Shown: piece after piece, positions 29,992 to 40,800 of the stretch
How the letters are laid out: each line of letters starts with the position of its first letter
Numbering within the stretch: position 1 is the first letter of the stretch
DNA from: Phytophthora colocasiae
Taxonomy: Eukaryota > Oomycota > Peronosporomycetes > Peronosporales > Peronosporaceae
Assembly: GCA_018806915.1 (NCBI GenBank)
Contig: JAGKQI010000096.1
Location: 186,001 to 250,000, forward strand
Direction of reading: 5' to 3'
DNA: 64,000 nucleotides
The notes under the pieces: generated by a model
Told to the model about the DNA's origin: nothing
The model's input: only the letters and a program-made list of their open reading frames with translations
Database searches by the model: none
Translations under genes and position numbers: made by a program

Positions 29992-31692
29992 CTACACCTT
30001 GGTGGTCGGACGTTGACGGAGTGAAGTCTTGCTGTCTTCATGCTGCTCGTCCAGTGAATCTACGAGGTTCTTGAGCTCCTTTTCCTTCATATACTCACGG
30101 TTGATGAGCTTTCCCATCGTATCTCCAGCCTGGATGCCCTCGCCAGCCTCCTTCAGCATACCCTTGAGAACTTGTCGACCATAACCTTCGCCTGTGACGG
30201 GTCCACTGCTTCCGAAACCCACAGCAAGTGTCAGCTTCATCTTGGGAAGTGATAGAACCACTTCATGCTCATCAATAGACGTCATGATGGCGCCTTCAGC
30301 CAATTCTTCAGTCACACTACCGTAGTACAAGGCAAGTTGACGAGCACCATCGAAACACTCTTCGTTCACAAACGCGATGAGGTTCGTACGGGCTTCAGCG
30401 TCCAGATACGGCACAAACGAGTTGTTCTTCTGGTTCAGGTATAGTGAAATGAGCAGGAAGATGTTGGTGAGCTGCAGCATCAACGAGCTCATTGTAGTCG
30501 ACGGGAACGTGTTGAAGGCGTACTCGTTGTTCAATAATGCAGCCATCTTGAGCAGTAGTGGGAGATCGGAACACCAAAGCAGGTACGGTAGAGTAGGGTA
30601 GTACCACGAGTAGAACTGGTAGTGCAGAGTACGCGAAAACACGATTCCTGTGAAGTTCATGACGAACAGCGACGTCACGACGATCTCACTCTGAATAGGG
30701 AACGGCTCGTAGATGGCGAATGGCTTGATCATGACGGCACGGATCGTTCCGATGATATTGAAGTGCTTGTCCAAGAGCAACACCATGAAGAACAGGTGAC
30801 CCAGCAATAACAGAATAGCAAATCCACCAGACACGAACGTTTCTTCATCTAGGAATCTCCAATTGACTGTCCACTTGAACGTAAACACGCGACTGAGTTC
30901 GAAGGCCTTGTTCAAGTAATTCCACCAGTTGTGCTTCAAGAACGGGTATCCCAATGCAATCTGAATAGCTGCACAGATGAACAGATACCAAGCTGTTCGC
31001 AGGATACCACACGACTGGAGTAGTAGGAAGAAAAGTGCAGGTGCGAATAGCAGCACATTCATCTTGATAGACACTGCGAGACTGAAGAATACACAGCCCC
31101 ACCGCCAACGCTGACGAGCGAACAGGTACACCGCAATAAACAACAGCATCATCGCCACACCATCGTTAAACATTCGCAGCAGGAAGATCGAGTGAAGTCT
31201 CTTCGAGACACACAGGAAGACTGTTGCCCATGGAGGAAGCACTCGAGCTCGGTAATAGATAGCCAACACTGTGGCAATCGTAATGAGATAAAATCCCAGG
31301 AAAATATACTGAGCACGGCGAATATTCTGTCCTTCATCCGTCACGGAATGGAGGAAGGAGAAGACGTAGAGGAAGCCTGCAGGGTAGACAAGAGGTCCCG
31401 TGTCTCCTTTAATCTGCATATAGTCACGTTCTCCAGCCTTAAAGATCTCCACTTGTTGCATATAAGTGGACCAGTCGATTTCGGTGTACGACACTTTCTG
31501 GATGATAAAATAACCAGCAAATGCTTCAAAAAGCAGCAGACAACAGGCCAATTGAGGGAAGTAGCGGTAACTCCACATGAGGTCGTACAGGAAGGACAAC
31601 ACACGGCTATGCATCAGCGTCGTCTTGACATCCTTGTCGATGCGCGTGGCTCGCTTCGACTTGGACGTGGACACCGACTTCTTGCCTGCCAT
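29992..31692 (-). CDS. ALG3: ALG3 alpha-1,3-mannosyltransferase with a DUF2470-like C-terminal extension
   Basis: Single exon, 566 residues from the ATG at 31692. The frame is open 23 codons further up, but MAGKKSVS precedes the basic N-terminus and fits better. The body is polytopic. TEIDWSTYMQQVE near the N-terminus, GDTGPLVYPAGFLYVFS, VSKRLHSIFLLRMFNDG and the late HYQFYSWYYPTLPYLLW are classic ALG3 (ALG3/Not56 family) motifs for transferring the first alpha-1,3-mannose onto Man5GlcNAc2-PP-dolichol in the ER. After the usual end a soluble segment of about 150 residues (LIAFVNEECFDGARQLALYYG, MTSIDEHEVVLSL) resembles DUF2470. The fusion call is less certain than the ALG3 call. Confidence 0.9.
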   Translation of the reverse strand: MAGKKSVSTSKSKRATRIDKDVKTTLMHSRVLSFLYDLMWSYRYFPQLACCLLLFEAFAGYFIIQKVSYTEIDWSTYMQQVEIFKAGERDYMQIKGDTGPLVYPAGFLYVFSFLHSVTDEGQNIRRAQYIFLGFYLITIATVLAIYYRARVLPPWATVFLCVSKRLHSIFLLRMFNDGVAMMLLFIAVYLFARQRWRWGCVFFSLAVSIKMNVLLFAPALFFLLLQSCGILRTAWYLFICAAIQIALGYPFLKHNWWNYLNKAFELSRVFTFKWTVNWRFLDEETFVSGGFAILLLLGHLFFMVLLLDKHFNIIGTIRAVMIKPFAIYEPFPIQSEIVVTSLFVMNFTGIVFSRTLHYQFYSWYYPTLPYLLWCSDLPLLLKMAALLNNEYAFNTFPSTTMSSLMLQLTNIFLLISLYLNQKNNSFVPYLDAEARTNLIAFVNEECFDGARQLALYYGSVTEELAEGAIMTSIDEHEVVLSLPKMKLTLAVGFGSSGPVTGEGYGRQVLKGMLKEAGEGIQAGDTMGKLINREYMKEKELKNLVDSLDEQHEDSKTSLRQRPTTKV

Positions 31693-31898
31693 AATGAACG
31701 ATAATGGAGGATTGGAGACCACGTGGAAGCATGATATAATACAGGTCCTGCTATTTGTCATAATTGTTTTTTTAAATCTTTAAAAAGATGGGGAAATATT
31801 TTCTAGGTAAGAGACTTGGACATGGGCTCAGTCACTTTTTTTGTATCCATCAGTTTTTCGCAATTTGTCGATCTACAGCACTAAGCAACCCACTGGCT

Positions 31899-31920
31899 GG
31901 TTCATTCACTTTGCAATTTC
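31899..31920 (+). promoter_or_regulatory. Oomycete-type initiator with flanking promoter region
   Basis: TTCATTCACT followed by TTGCAATTTC lies 29-50 bp upstream of the ATG at 31949. It matches the oomycete core promoter pattern, a TCAyTyy initiator followed by a WTTT-like flanking region. It supports choosing that ATG rather than the one at 31841. Confidence 0.6.
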
Positions 31921-31948
31921 TCTCCTTGAGCGCAAGACCACGACCACA

Positions 31949-32728
31949 ATGAACATCTATCAGCACAATCTTCTTGACGATCGACCGTTTCCGATATTTG
32001 ATGCGTGGAGTGATATGATCCTGGGCATCAACGAGCTTTCCGACTTACTGGACTTCATCATACCCGACTTGTCTTCTCCTGGTTTCGTCCCGATTCCACT
32101 ACCGCATCAACCAACTTTCGGCTTTGAGATCCGTTCTCCGTCTGCATCTCAGCTCGTCATCTCGCACAATGTGCACAACTTGAGCTTCAACGCTCTCCCG
32201 TTGTGTGACTTGACACCTTCCATCGATCCCATCCCGTTCACTTCCCAAAACGTAAAGCACGAGGTTGTACCGCTACCGGTAGAAGTTCTAGCCGAAGTAT
32301 TCGAGCTTTCACTCCCGGAAAAACAGCGGAAACGTCGTCCGTTCAAGATTAAAGACAAAGCCAAATGCGAAGTCGACGGGTGCAACACGTTCAAACAGAG
32401 TCATGGCAGATGCATCCGTCACGGAGGTGGGAAACGGTGCCAGGTTGAAGGCTGCACACGTGGAGCGCAGACCAAAGGACGATGCAAACGCCACGGAGGC
32501 GGCGCTAGGTGTCAAGTGGTCGGATGCACTGCAAGCAGCCAAGGTGGAGGCCTGTGTCGCACACACGGAGGCGGCAAAATCTGCATTGCTCCTGGCTGTA
32601 AGAAAGGAGCCCAACGTGAAGGAAAATGTGCCAAGCATACCGTGCGTTCCTGCCTCGTCGACGGTTGTCTCCGTTCGTCACGTTGCAGGGGCTTCTGCAC
32701 CCGTCACAAGATGCAGGCGAAAGCTTGA
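31949..32728 (+). CDS. WRKY19-like zinc-binding repeat protein
   Basis: A 259-residue protein. The N-terminal half is uncharacterised and Pro/Leu-rich, ending in a basic stretch (KQRKRRPFKIK) that may be an NLS. The C-terminal half carries five tandem units of the form C-x-V-x-G-C...C-x-R-H-G-G-G (CEVDGC, CQVEGC, CQVVGC, CIAPGC, CLVDGC), the Cys/His repeats seen next to WRKY19-type proteins and abundant in oomycetes. They are likely zinc-binding and possibly nuclear, but no DNA-binding WRKY domain is present. The start is supported by the promoter motif at 31899. Confidence 0.8.
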   Translation: MNIYQHNLLDDRPFPIFDAWSDMILGINELSDLLDFIIPDLSSPGFVPIPLPHQPTFGFEIRSPSASQLVISHNVHNLSFNALPLCDLTPSIDPIPFTSQNVKHEVVPLPVEVLAEVFELSLPEKQRKRRPFKIKDKAKCEVDGCNTFKQSHGRCIRHGGGKRCQVEGCTRGAQTKGRCKRHGGGARCQVVGCTASSQGGGLCRTHGGGKICIAPGCKKGAQREGKCAKHTVRSCLVDGCLRSSRCRGFCTRHKMQAKA

Positions 32729-32854
32729 ACAAGCACTAACCAAGAGCAGTGAAGCCTGCTAAATTCATCTGCACACCATCCATGTATCATTGACGCCAAT
32801 GTCCACACTCCATAATCTGTAAAACAGCGTCATCTTTCCCCATCTTTAGATCTC

Positions 32855-35190
32855 TTAAGGCTGCAACAGTCGACGGTCTTCTTCTTCTTTTGCAAGTTTC
32901 TCCTCCTCTAACGTCTGTTTGGCCAACTGATATCGCGGATCAAGCTTTTCTTTCTTGTAAGCGCCACCCAGGAACTGCGGATCCTTTTCGGCTTCTTTGG
33001 CGTATTTCAAGATGGCTGCCCGTGGGTCTTCCTCTCGAAATGAAGACTTGATGTGGCTGCTCATGAAATACTGCGTGAAGGTCGTGCTGTTGCTGATCTT
33101 GCCACCCATACCTGGCCCCGTAATAGGTTTTTCTGGAGCATGAGATTTCTTCGGATCAGCACGGACCTTCTCATACTTGCGCTTTCGAGAGCCTAATGTC
33201 TCATCTCGGTACATGGGCAGCGCGTGGGGATTGTACACTTTGCCAGCGCCATCGATACGCACTCCTGAATCCGTACTCTGCACTTTCAGCTTCTTTGTGG
33301 CACTCAGCATAACACCCTTTGCACTTTGTCTGGGGTCGTACAAGACGCGACAAGATCCGGTCGAGCTGCCAACGAAGATCTGGTTAATGCTGTGGTGCCA
33401 CTCAACACACACAGCACTTTCATCTTCCTTCATGTCGACGGTAGTGACAGGGTCCACTAAGCCAGGAGTATGGACATCTAGGAACAAAACCTGTCCCTTA
33501 AAACCCTTGCCCTTTCGTACACACGTTCCAGCGGCGATCGCGGTGCCATTGTGGTTGAAAGCGAGGTTACACGTTCCGAAAACACCTTCGATCCCACGGA
33601 ACTCCTTAAGACTCTTCTGAGCTTTACGCACATCCCAGATCTTGATTGTGTCGTCTGCACATGAACGAGAAGCCAGATACTTGCCATCAGGGGAAAACCG
33701 GATCGAAGAAACACCCACGTCACCTCCACCATCGGCATGTGCCTCACGAATAGTAAGTGCAGCACCAGCGTAAGCCTTGCGAGGGTCGATACACTGCACT
33801 TGGCCATCCATAGTAGCACCTGCAACTAATGATCCATCAGGGTTGAAGCGGCAGGTTGTTACTCCACATCGTCGACCGCGGCGATCCTTAAACTTGAACA
33901 CGGACGTGTTGATGAGTTTGTCGAGCGCCTGCTTGCCACCAAGAGTCCACAGACGCACTGTGCCATCCAAGGAGCTCGTAATCATCTGGTCACGCACTGT
34001 GGGGTGCCATTGGCCGCCCGTTGCAGAATGAGTGTGCCCGTTAGTGTTCGCCATGTCGACGACGTACATATCTCCCTTTGCGAACTGGAGCTCCTCCACA
34101 CCTTCTCGAGTAAGAATCTTCGGCTGAGAGGATCCTGTGACTGCCAGTAGTCGATCGCCGGAAGGGCTGTAGCTTAAAGCCACAAGCGGATGGCCTTCGT
34201 CCACTTCGATATCACGGAACGGACGCACATGACGCGCCATTCCCGCGAAATCCCACAACTTGACATGATAGTCCATAGACCCAGTGGCTACTCGTGCGCC
34301 AGCAGTATCGACTGCGACACAAGCTAACCCCTTGGTGTGGCTCTCAAGACTTACTTCGTGAGATTTTGGCAAACCGTAGCGAAGAGCTACATCGCTGTCT
34401 CCATCGTCATTCTCCTCCTCCTCCTCAGACTCTGAAGCAGGTGCGTTGTCCACGAGGTCTTCTTGCTTCGAAACAGGATCCCCGGAAGCTTGTGGAGGCA
34501 CGTTCATCATTTGTGCAGTCATCGATGCGATCTCTTTTTCCCTCTGCAGCAAGAACAATTAATTCGTTTAAAACATCCCTCCACTGTAGCATCACCACGC
34601 ACCTTCTTCCGGTCCTCAGCCTTCGTATCGACATTCACGGCCTGTTTCCCGCTGCTACTTTGATGTTTGCCCCCGAAGCTCTGCATCTCACGCATCATTC
34701 TCTGCAACTCCGGGTCTTGACTAGCTGCATTCTGCTTTTCTTCCTTAGAGTTAGTAAACTTATAAGTCCTTGTACTCGCGCCGAATTTGATCTGATCTCC
34801 ATCTTTGAGCTCGTGGGGCACGTCGGGTTCGATCTCTTGGCCATTGACGAAAGTCCCTTGGGCCGAGTTTAAGTCCATGAGGACAACCTTCTGCTGCTTG
34901 TCGTGCGCGACCATCGCGTGTTGCCGAGAGATGGACGGATGCTGCAGCCACACGTCGCTCAGCTCCTCGCTTCGCCCCAGAACGTAACAGGAGCGCGATC
35001 CGATGGAAATCTTCTCGATGCATTCGCCTCCTTTTTCCACCTGCAGCGCTGCTTGCCGGTTATAAACCGATGGAGATACAACCCTACAGTATAAGAGAGA
35101 GAGAGAGAGAGAGAAGGCAACAGGTTAGATCGAGTTGCATTGGGGGAGGCAACAGGCAAGGACGCACCATTTCGGCGTCTGGAACGTCAT
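32855..35190 (-). CDS. FHA domain-WDR70 fusion protein
   Basis: Three exons, 35190-35168, 35083-34603 and 34543-32855, with 84- and 59-bp introns, are all in phase and give 730 residues. Residues about 8-125 form an FHA phosphothreonine-binding domain (YVLGRSEELSDVWLQHPSIS, RQHAMV, SAQGTFVNGQEI). Then come a short helical linker, an acidic run (ESEEEEEND) and a WD40 domain matching WDR70/gastrulation-defective: GSMDYHVKLWDFAGM, GGQWHPTVRDQMITSSLDG, RGRRCGVTTCRFNPDG, GDVGVSSIRFSPDGKYLASR, then the basic family C-terminus GPGMGGKISNSTTFTQYFM. Human WDR70, linked to genome stability, lacks an FHA. The fusion suggests phospho-dependent recruitment (inference). Confidence 0.85.
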
Positions 35191-35430
35191 TATGGTTGGC
35201 CAGCTACAATTCTAACAGTGTATCCTACAGAATATCTATACTGTATGATTCACGATAACATATTTACTGAATTCTTCATTAATTAACCATATATATTCAA
35301 CATAAGTCAGTTTTCATTCGTGCAGTCCGACCTTTAAAGGCTTAGGAAGGCATCCCATTCCACGACGAGTTCTCTAGAAGAGAGTGAAGCGTCTAGGGGC
35401 GACGCAGGCCAGCGTAGACGTAGCAGAAGC

Positions 35431-37101
35431 ATGTGGAAGATCCTAGAGCAGGCGGCGAAGAACGCGTCGGTCAACGCTTCAAGCTACGTGAATTCGGTAC
35501 AGGATAAGGCACAGACGCTGGCGGCTGCTGTTCAGGACGAAGCTACTACGTTATTGAACAGCGCAATTGGGTCCACCCGCTCTGGACCTGTAGATGAGAT
35601 TTTGTATGAAGAATTGACGGCCTACAAGGACTTCAGCGCCTTTTTCTCTGCGGAGGAACATACACACGAAATTACGCGAGCTGTGGACGAAGACTCGGAG
35701 ATTCGGGAGCTCCATGACGCCCTGGTGCCTTTAGAGCTCAGTTATGACGAGTTTTGGTGTCGTTATTTCTTCAGACAGCAACAAGCGGAGAAACATGAGC
35801 AGGAGAGGAAGAAAAGAGCTTTAGTGGACGGGAAGAAGACTCCACCTGAAGAAAATTTGGAGGATGAAGACACGCACAGTGTGGACGAACAGGAGGACGC
35901 TTTGGCGGGGGATTATGAGCACAAACCGGAAGGAAAACAGGCTCCGCTGTCTCCTCCTGCTGGACAGAGACGGGAGAAGGCTGAGAGTGGAGATCAAGAA
36001 GGAGTGTGGCTGCTTCGAGCTGCGAGAGACGCAGAACGCCGTGCAGCTACGCAGTGGAGACAGAAAGCCCGAGATCTGCACCATCAACTACAGGAGACCA
36101 AGCAGAATTACGATGAGAAGGAGAAAAAGGCACTTAAGGAGTGGGAGGAACAACTGCAGGCACTGTGTGACACCTATGCGACTAAGATGGCAGCGGCGAC
36201 GATGCAGATTGATGAAGCCAGAGCTGCAGGATACGATGAAGGAGTTCGCGAGAGTCAGGCAATTGTTGAGAGTGTCAAGCAGAAGGCAGAGGAGGATTTA
36301 ACTCGGCTGAGAGAAGACATTTCGGAAGGTGTAGCAAGTGCCTCGACCGATGAAAAAGTGGCGCTACTGACGAAGGAGAAAGAGGAACTCCTGAAGATGC
36401 TTCGAGCAGCTCGTGAACGGATTCTGGAGTTGGAGAAGAAAGAAACAGGCTCAAATACCGACAAGGCTGGAGGTGCTGCACTTGCGGAATTGGCTAAGGA
36501 GAAAGATCTCTGGCGTATGCGAGCACTTAAAATGAAGAAGCTGAAGGATCTCGTTCAAGCTGAACTCACGACATTACGTCAACAGCGTGACGCCGATGCA
36601 GCTGCAGCTAGTTCTGACACTCCTACTACTACTCAAGCTGGAGGATCTGACGACCACAGCAAGCTTCAGGCTCGCATGAACGAACTTCAAACCCAGCTAG
36701 CAAATGCATTGGCCAGTGCTGAAGCACGAACTCGTGAGGCGTATGAGAAGGGCATTGAAGCAGGTAAGGCTGATGCAGAACAGCGCGCCAAGCAAGAGCG
36801 CGATCTGGCATTCCAGGAGGGGTACAAGAAGGCCCAAATCGAAGCGACGAGTGAGATGGGTGTTTTGAAGGCAGAGCTTGGCATGTTCCGTGCGTTTCAC
36901 GAGAGTGCTGCTCACTGTGCCGATCATGTCGGTGCAGATAACGCAGGTTTGCTGGACGATTCTCTAGATGATATCTCACTGGCTGAGGGCCAGGCGTTGT
37001 GCTCGCCTACCTCATCGGTATCGGTATTTACTGACAACGGCAAAACGGATTTTTCCGCTGCTGAAGTTCCCAAGGCCTCGGACGATTGGGGTGAGTGGTA
37101 A
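35431..37101 (+). CDS. BSD-domain coiled-coil protein
   Basis: A 556-residue single-exon protein. An amphipathic N-terminus (KILEQAAKNASVNASSYVNS) is followed by a BSD-like domain at about 60-115, including LELSYDEFWCRYFFRQQQ, the conserved FW pair of the family. The rest is charged coiled coil (about 120-150, 190-370, 395-500) rich in Glu, Lys and Ala, and it ends in an acidic DDWGEW. BSD proteins of this synapse-associated type act at membranes or in TORC2/Akt signalling in animals; the role here is unknown. ATG and stop are clear. Confidence 0.75.
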   Translation: MWKILEQAAKNASVNASSYVNSVQDKAQTLAAAVQDEATTLLNSAIGSTRSGPVDEILYEELTAYKDFSAFFSAEEHTHEITRAVDEDSEIRELHDALVPLELSYDEFWCRYFFRQQQAEKHEQERKKRALVDGKKTPPEENLEDEDTHSVDEQEDALAGDYEHKPEGKQAPLSPPAGQRREKAESGDQEGVWLLRAARDAERRAATQWRQKARDLHHQLQETKQNYDEKEKKALKEWEEQLQALCDTYATKMAAATMQIDEARAAGYDEGVRESQAIVESVKQKAEEDLTRLREDISEGVASASTDEKVALLTKEKEELLKMLRAARERILELEKKETGSNTDKAGGAALAELAKEKDLWRMRALKMKKLKDLVQAELTTLRQQRDADAAAASSDTPTTTQAGGSDDHSKLQARMNELQTQLANALASAEARTREAYEKGIEAGKADAEQRAKQERDLAFQEGYKKAQIEATSEMGVLKAELGMFRAFHESAAHCADHVGADNAGLLDDSLDDISLAEGQALCSPTSSVSVFTDNGKTDFSAAEVPKASDDWGEW

Positions 37102-37116
37102 AGGGCTTATTGATTC

Positions 37117-37840
37117 GTGTGCTGCGTATTTCGGAATGAACCCGTAAGTTGGTGTCGTAATTGCTTTGGTTTTACTTGCTGGTTAGTGTTTTTGTCTCGT
37201 GGCACGTGCAGATCCAGATTTCCGATTAAAGAAGGCTCCGTTCTCCTGTATCCACTCGGTAAAGATCGTCTCGATTTCTGGGCGTGGGTGTTTCCACTGT
37301 GTGGACCTGGAAGGTGCATGGAACGGTTAAATACTCGCTGTGGAACTCAGCCAAGTGCGAGGTCATACCTGTTTGCATGGTTACAGAAATATGGTCTTCC
37401 CCTTTCCGTGAACCGAGTCTCCCATCCGTCTGGAAGATTAAGCACGAGGAACTTTTTCATATCCTGCCAACCCAGTTTTGCCCGCACACCTGAAGCTCGA
37501 AGAGGAGACCCCATCGGGGATATTGGTCTCTGAACAGAGGGCGGGGTGGGCTAAAGACAACGAACGCCGTTACTTTACAAGCAACATCAGAAAGCATGTT
37601 CGTACCGTGAAAACCACTGGCTCGGGAGGGTCTTCTTCAATCACGACTGGAGGTTCGGGTGCTGGAGACGGCGGTCGAGTCGTCCTGACTTTTTCGTAAG
37701 CTTCGGCATCTCCGCAAAGTTTGATGAAGAAATCTACAAGAAGAACGACTTTAACTTCTCTGTGCTGCTATACTCCAACGGCTACAATGACTCCGTACCC
37801 TCAATATTTACTCGACCGAGCATCTCCGGATCAAACAAGT
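37117..37840 (+). pseudogene. Decayed protein-coding fragment, family unknown
   Basis: Consecutive + strand frames read like one protein broken by a stop and frameshifts: VHGTVKYSLWNSAKCEVIPVC and FREPSLPSVWKIKHEELFHI (about 37300-37490), then RRYFTSNIRKHVRTVKTTGSG (about 37570-37630), then FGISAKFDEEIYKKNDFNF and LLYSNGYNDSVPSIFTRPSI (37700-37830). The pieces have protein-like composition and sensible order, but I do not recognise the family. The right end overlaps the presumed last exon of the calpain gene on the other strand. Confidence 0.4.
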
Positions 37841-40800
37841 AGATTAAACTTGAGCGATGATTCGATGACAGGGCAAGTCCAAAGTCCCTCAGAACATCGT
37901 TGAGCACAGCAAACGTTACCTAGCCGACACAGATTGTAAGAACCACGACTTTGTGTGAAATTTATAAGTCTTACCTTTCCCGGAACTTCTGCCTCAGCAG
38001 CCAGAGCCTTTTTCAAGCCATTATACGGTCGCTCAGGACATCGCGCTGTCAAAATTCCTCTCATAGCCGAAAGGATATCGTGAGCTGAGGCGTCAACTGA
38101 AAGCCTACAGTCTTTCAAATTCGATGCCTCACGAGCAGATTTCTGTTTCTCATTTTCTTCGCGTAGATGTCGAATTTCTTCTTGAAGGGATGCCAGTCTG
38201 AGGATAAAATGAATTAGATAAACACATTCACATTTGCTTCATAACTTACCTTGCAGTGTATTTCTCCTCCGTTGCGAATTGTTCTTGTCTTGTCTGTTCC
38301 AATTTTCTCCTCCACTTGTCAGCTGAGTCGTCGGACGTTCTTGTTGTTGCGTAGGATAACTGCTGAACCTGAGCTTTAAGTTGCTTCACCTGGTCTTGAG
38401 CTTCAAGTTTCGAGATCTCCATTGAAGCCATGGAGGCTTCTAACTGCTTTACTCTATCGACACCGTTGTCTTGGACTGGCTCCGTTCGTGGAGTCACAAT
38501 TTCTCCTGCTAAATACTTCGCTCCAAGTTTAATCGGCACCACCGTTCCTGAATCAGTAGAAGATCGGCGCTTTATCACATCCACATTTGGTGCTTTCTTC
38601 TCGTCAAAGCGGAAAGTTACAGCAGCAACGCCACCAATGGACTCTGTAGTCTGGTGGAGAGCAATTTGCTCTTCAAAAATATGGCCTTCCCGTACAATAG
38701 CTGACCCCACAGACACTTCACATTCTCCTAGCAATTTATCTGTCTTGGGCTGCTTATTGAAGACTGTAATCGTAAGTTTGGGCGTAATTGTCGCTCCAAG
38801 TCGCATGTTCCCGAGCATTTCTTTCCACTTTGATTCATATGAAGGATTCACAGTATTGTCGAAAAAGTCAACAGACCAGTCGGACGGATATCCTTCAACG
38901 GTATAATCGCACGAGGTCAGCGGGTCATACGCTGTGCAGTAAAGTCTCGGCTTTGGGGATTCAGGTCCAGACGAAAGAGCTCTACGTACACTAACCACCA
39001 CAAAATGACCCGGTTTTTCATCTTCAATAGTGAAGTGTATGTTTTCAGTTGATGGAGCGCTTCCAGGAACACTCGAAACCTTGACAGTATCAGTGAAAAC
39101 TACAGGACGATCGATACGTTTATCGCATTGATCAGGTTCTTCCATTTTAATTTGCGTCTTGAAGTTCCATTGAACAGCTCCTGAACCACTTGCTCGAGAG
39201 ATCCGTGTGGTAAATAGCGACCCCTGTGGGTGGAGCCCAATGACAGCGTACGAGTTTTGCTGCCCGGCGATAAAATTCTGGAATTCCTGCCAACTCGTCT
39301 CAACATTGGCGTGTTTCCCGACTACTTCGTATCGAACAAGTAGCGAAGAAGCAGTATTTGCCACAAACGTAGCTAATCCTCGAAGAGCGGGTGGTAACTT
39401 AGGCCCTTGCAGTGAAAGAGTATCAGCGACTAGTTGCTGGAAATTGGATTTATTTTTCTGGTCGAGAAATTCACTGTCGATGGAAAAGACTAATTTCCGT
39501 TGTGATACTGACCAGAAGAACGGCAGCTCAACATTGGAGAGTAAATTTCGCAATACGGAAACAAATGCATCGCTCTCCACCATCGACAGACTGAGCACAA
39601 ATGGCCGAGAAGAATGTGCTGATGTACCAGAATTTCCCTGGCGAAAACATGCTCGGATTCGCTCGATAATTGTTCTCATCGAGTTGTTAAGTTCTGGATA
39701 AAATTCCTCTGTGATGAGGCTATGAGGAGACTTTGCAAACGTCAATTCTCGAGAGACTTTGTGTACTTCTTGTCGACGACTTTCAAAATTCCCAGAGCCT
39801 ATTTGCGCAAACAGATTCCGGTAGTCAAATTCATCTTGACGGATTATAAAATCAGCAGAAAACTTAAAAACCGGATCCATCGCTCGAACTACAAGGTTCT
39901 GACTGGCATCAACTGCAATTGTCACGAGATAAAACTGCTCTCCTTGGCATACTTGCAAGTAGTTCGTAAGCGCTTGGCCAAGTTTCAGTTCGATTTCTTT
40001 AATCTTTTGAAATCGCAGAATCAATCGGAATAAATTGAAGTTAACCATCGAATTTGATAACGATGGTAGCATTTGACTGTCAATCCGGATTTCATCAAGC
40101 ACAAGTGAAATCAACAATGCGGTGACAAGATGATCATTTGACTCAGTCCTGAGTTTATCAGGCCCCTTTTCAGCTGAATATCGGAATCCGGTTTTCAAAA
40201 TTGCACTGATGAAGTCACTTGAATGAACCGTGTCCATGATATCAAGTCCCAATACATTTCTCCAAATACTCTTGGTACTATTTGTCCCACTGCATGTCCT
40301 TAGATGCGTTGCCATTGCTTTACAAACAGATTCAACATCAAAAGCTTTCACGTTTTCCATCAAATTACCAGATTCAGCTAATAACAGTCTGTACAAGAAG
40401 TCTCCACTTGTCTTTAACGGCAATTGGTCGCTTGCTGGAGTTGCCGCTGCATTTTGGTAGTCAAACGTTAAATCCATGGCCAAGGACTTCAATTCCTCCA
40501 CACCAAGGACAATTTCTGCTTTATCTTCCAGAATTTTGCAAATCTTTACCAAATCTTTCTGGGTCATGTGTCCATGCAGCGTTTGAAGTTCACATTGAAG
40601 AATCCCACGAGTAACAGGACTTGATACTCTATCTAATTTCAATAAAATAGCTGAAAGACTCGCGCATTGACTGCTATCAACCTGAGTTTTCGCACTAATT
40701 TGCTCGACATACCGCATAAAGGCACCTTTTTCAATGGTTATTCTCCCATATCCAGTAGTTGAAGCCCCCAATCGATTCATGAGCAATAGCACGTCCTCCG

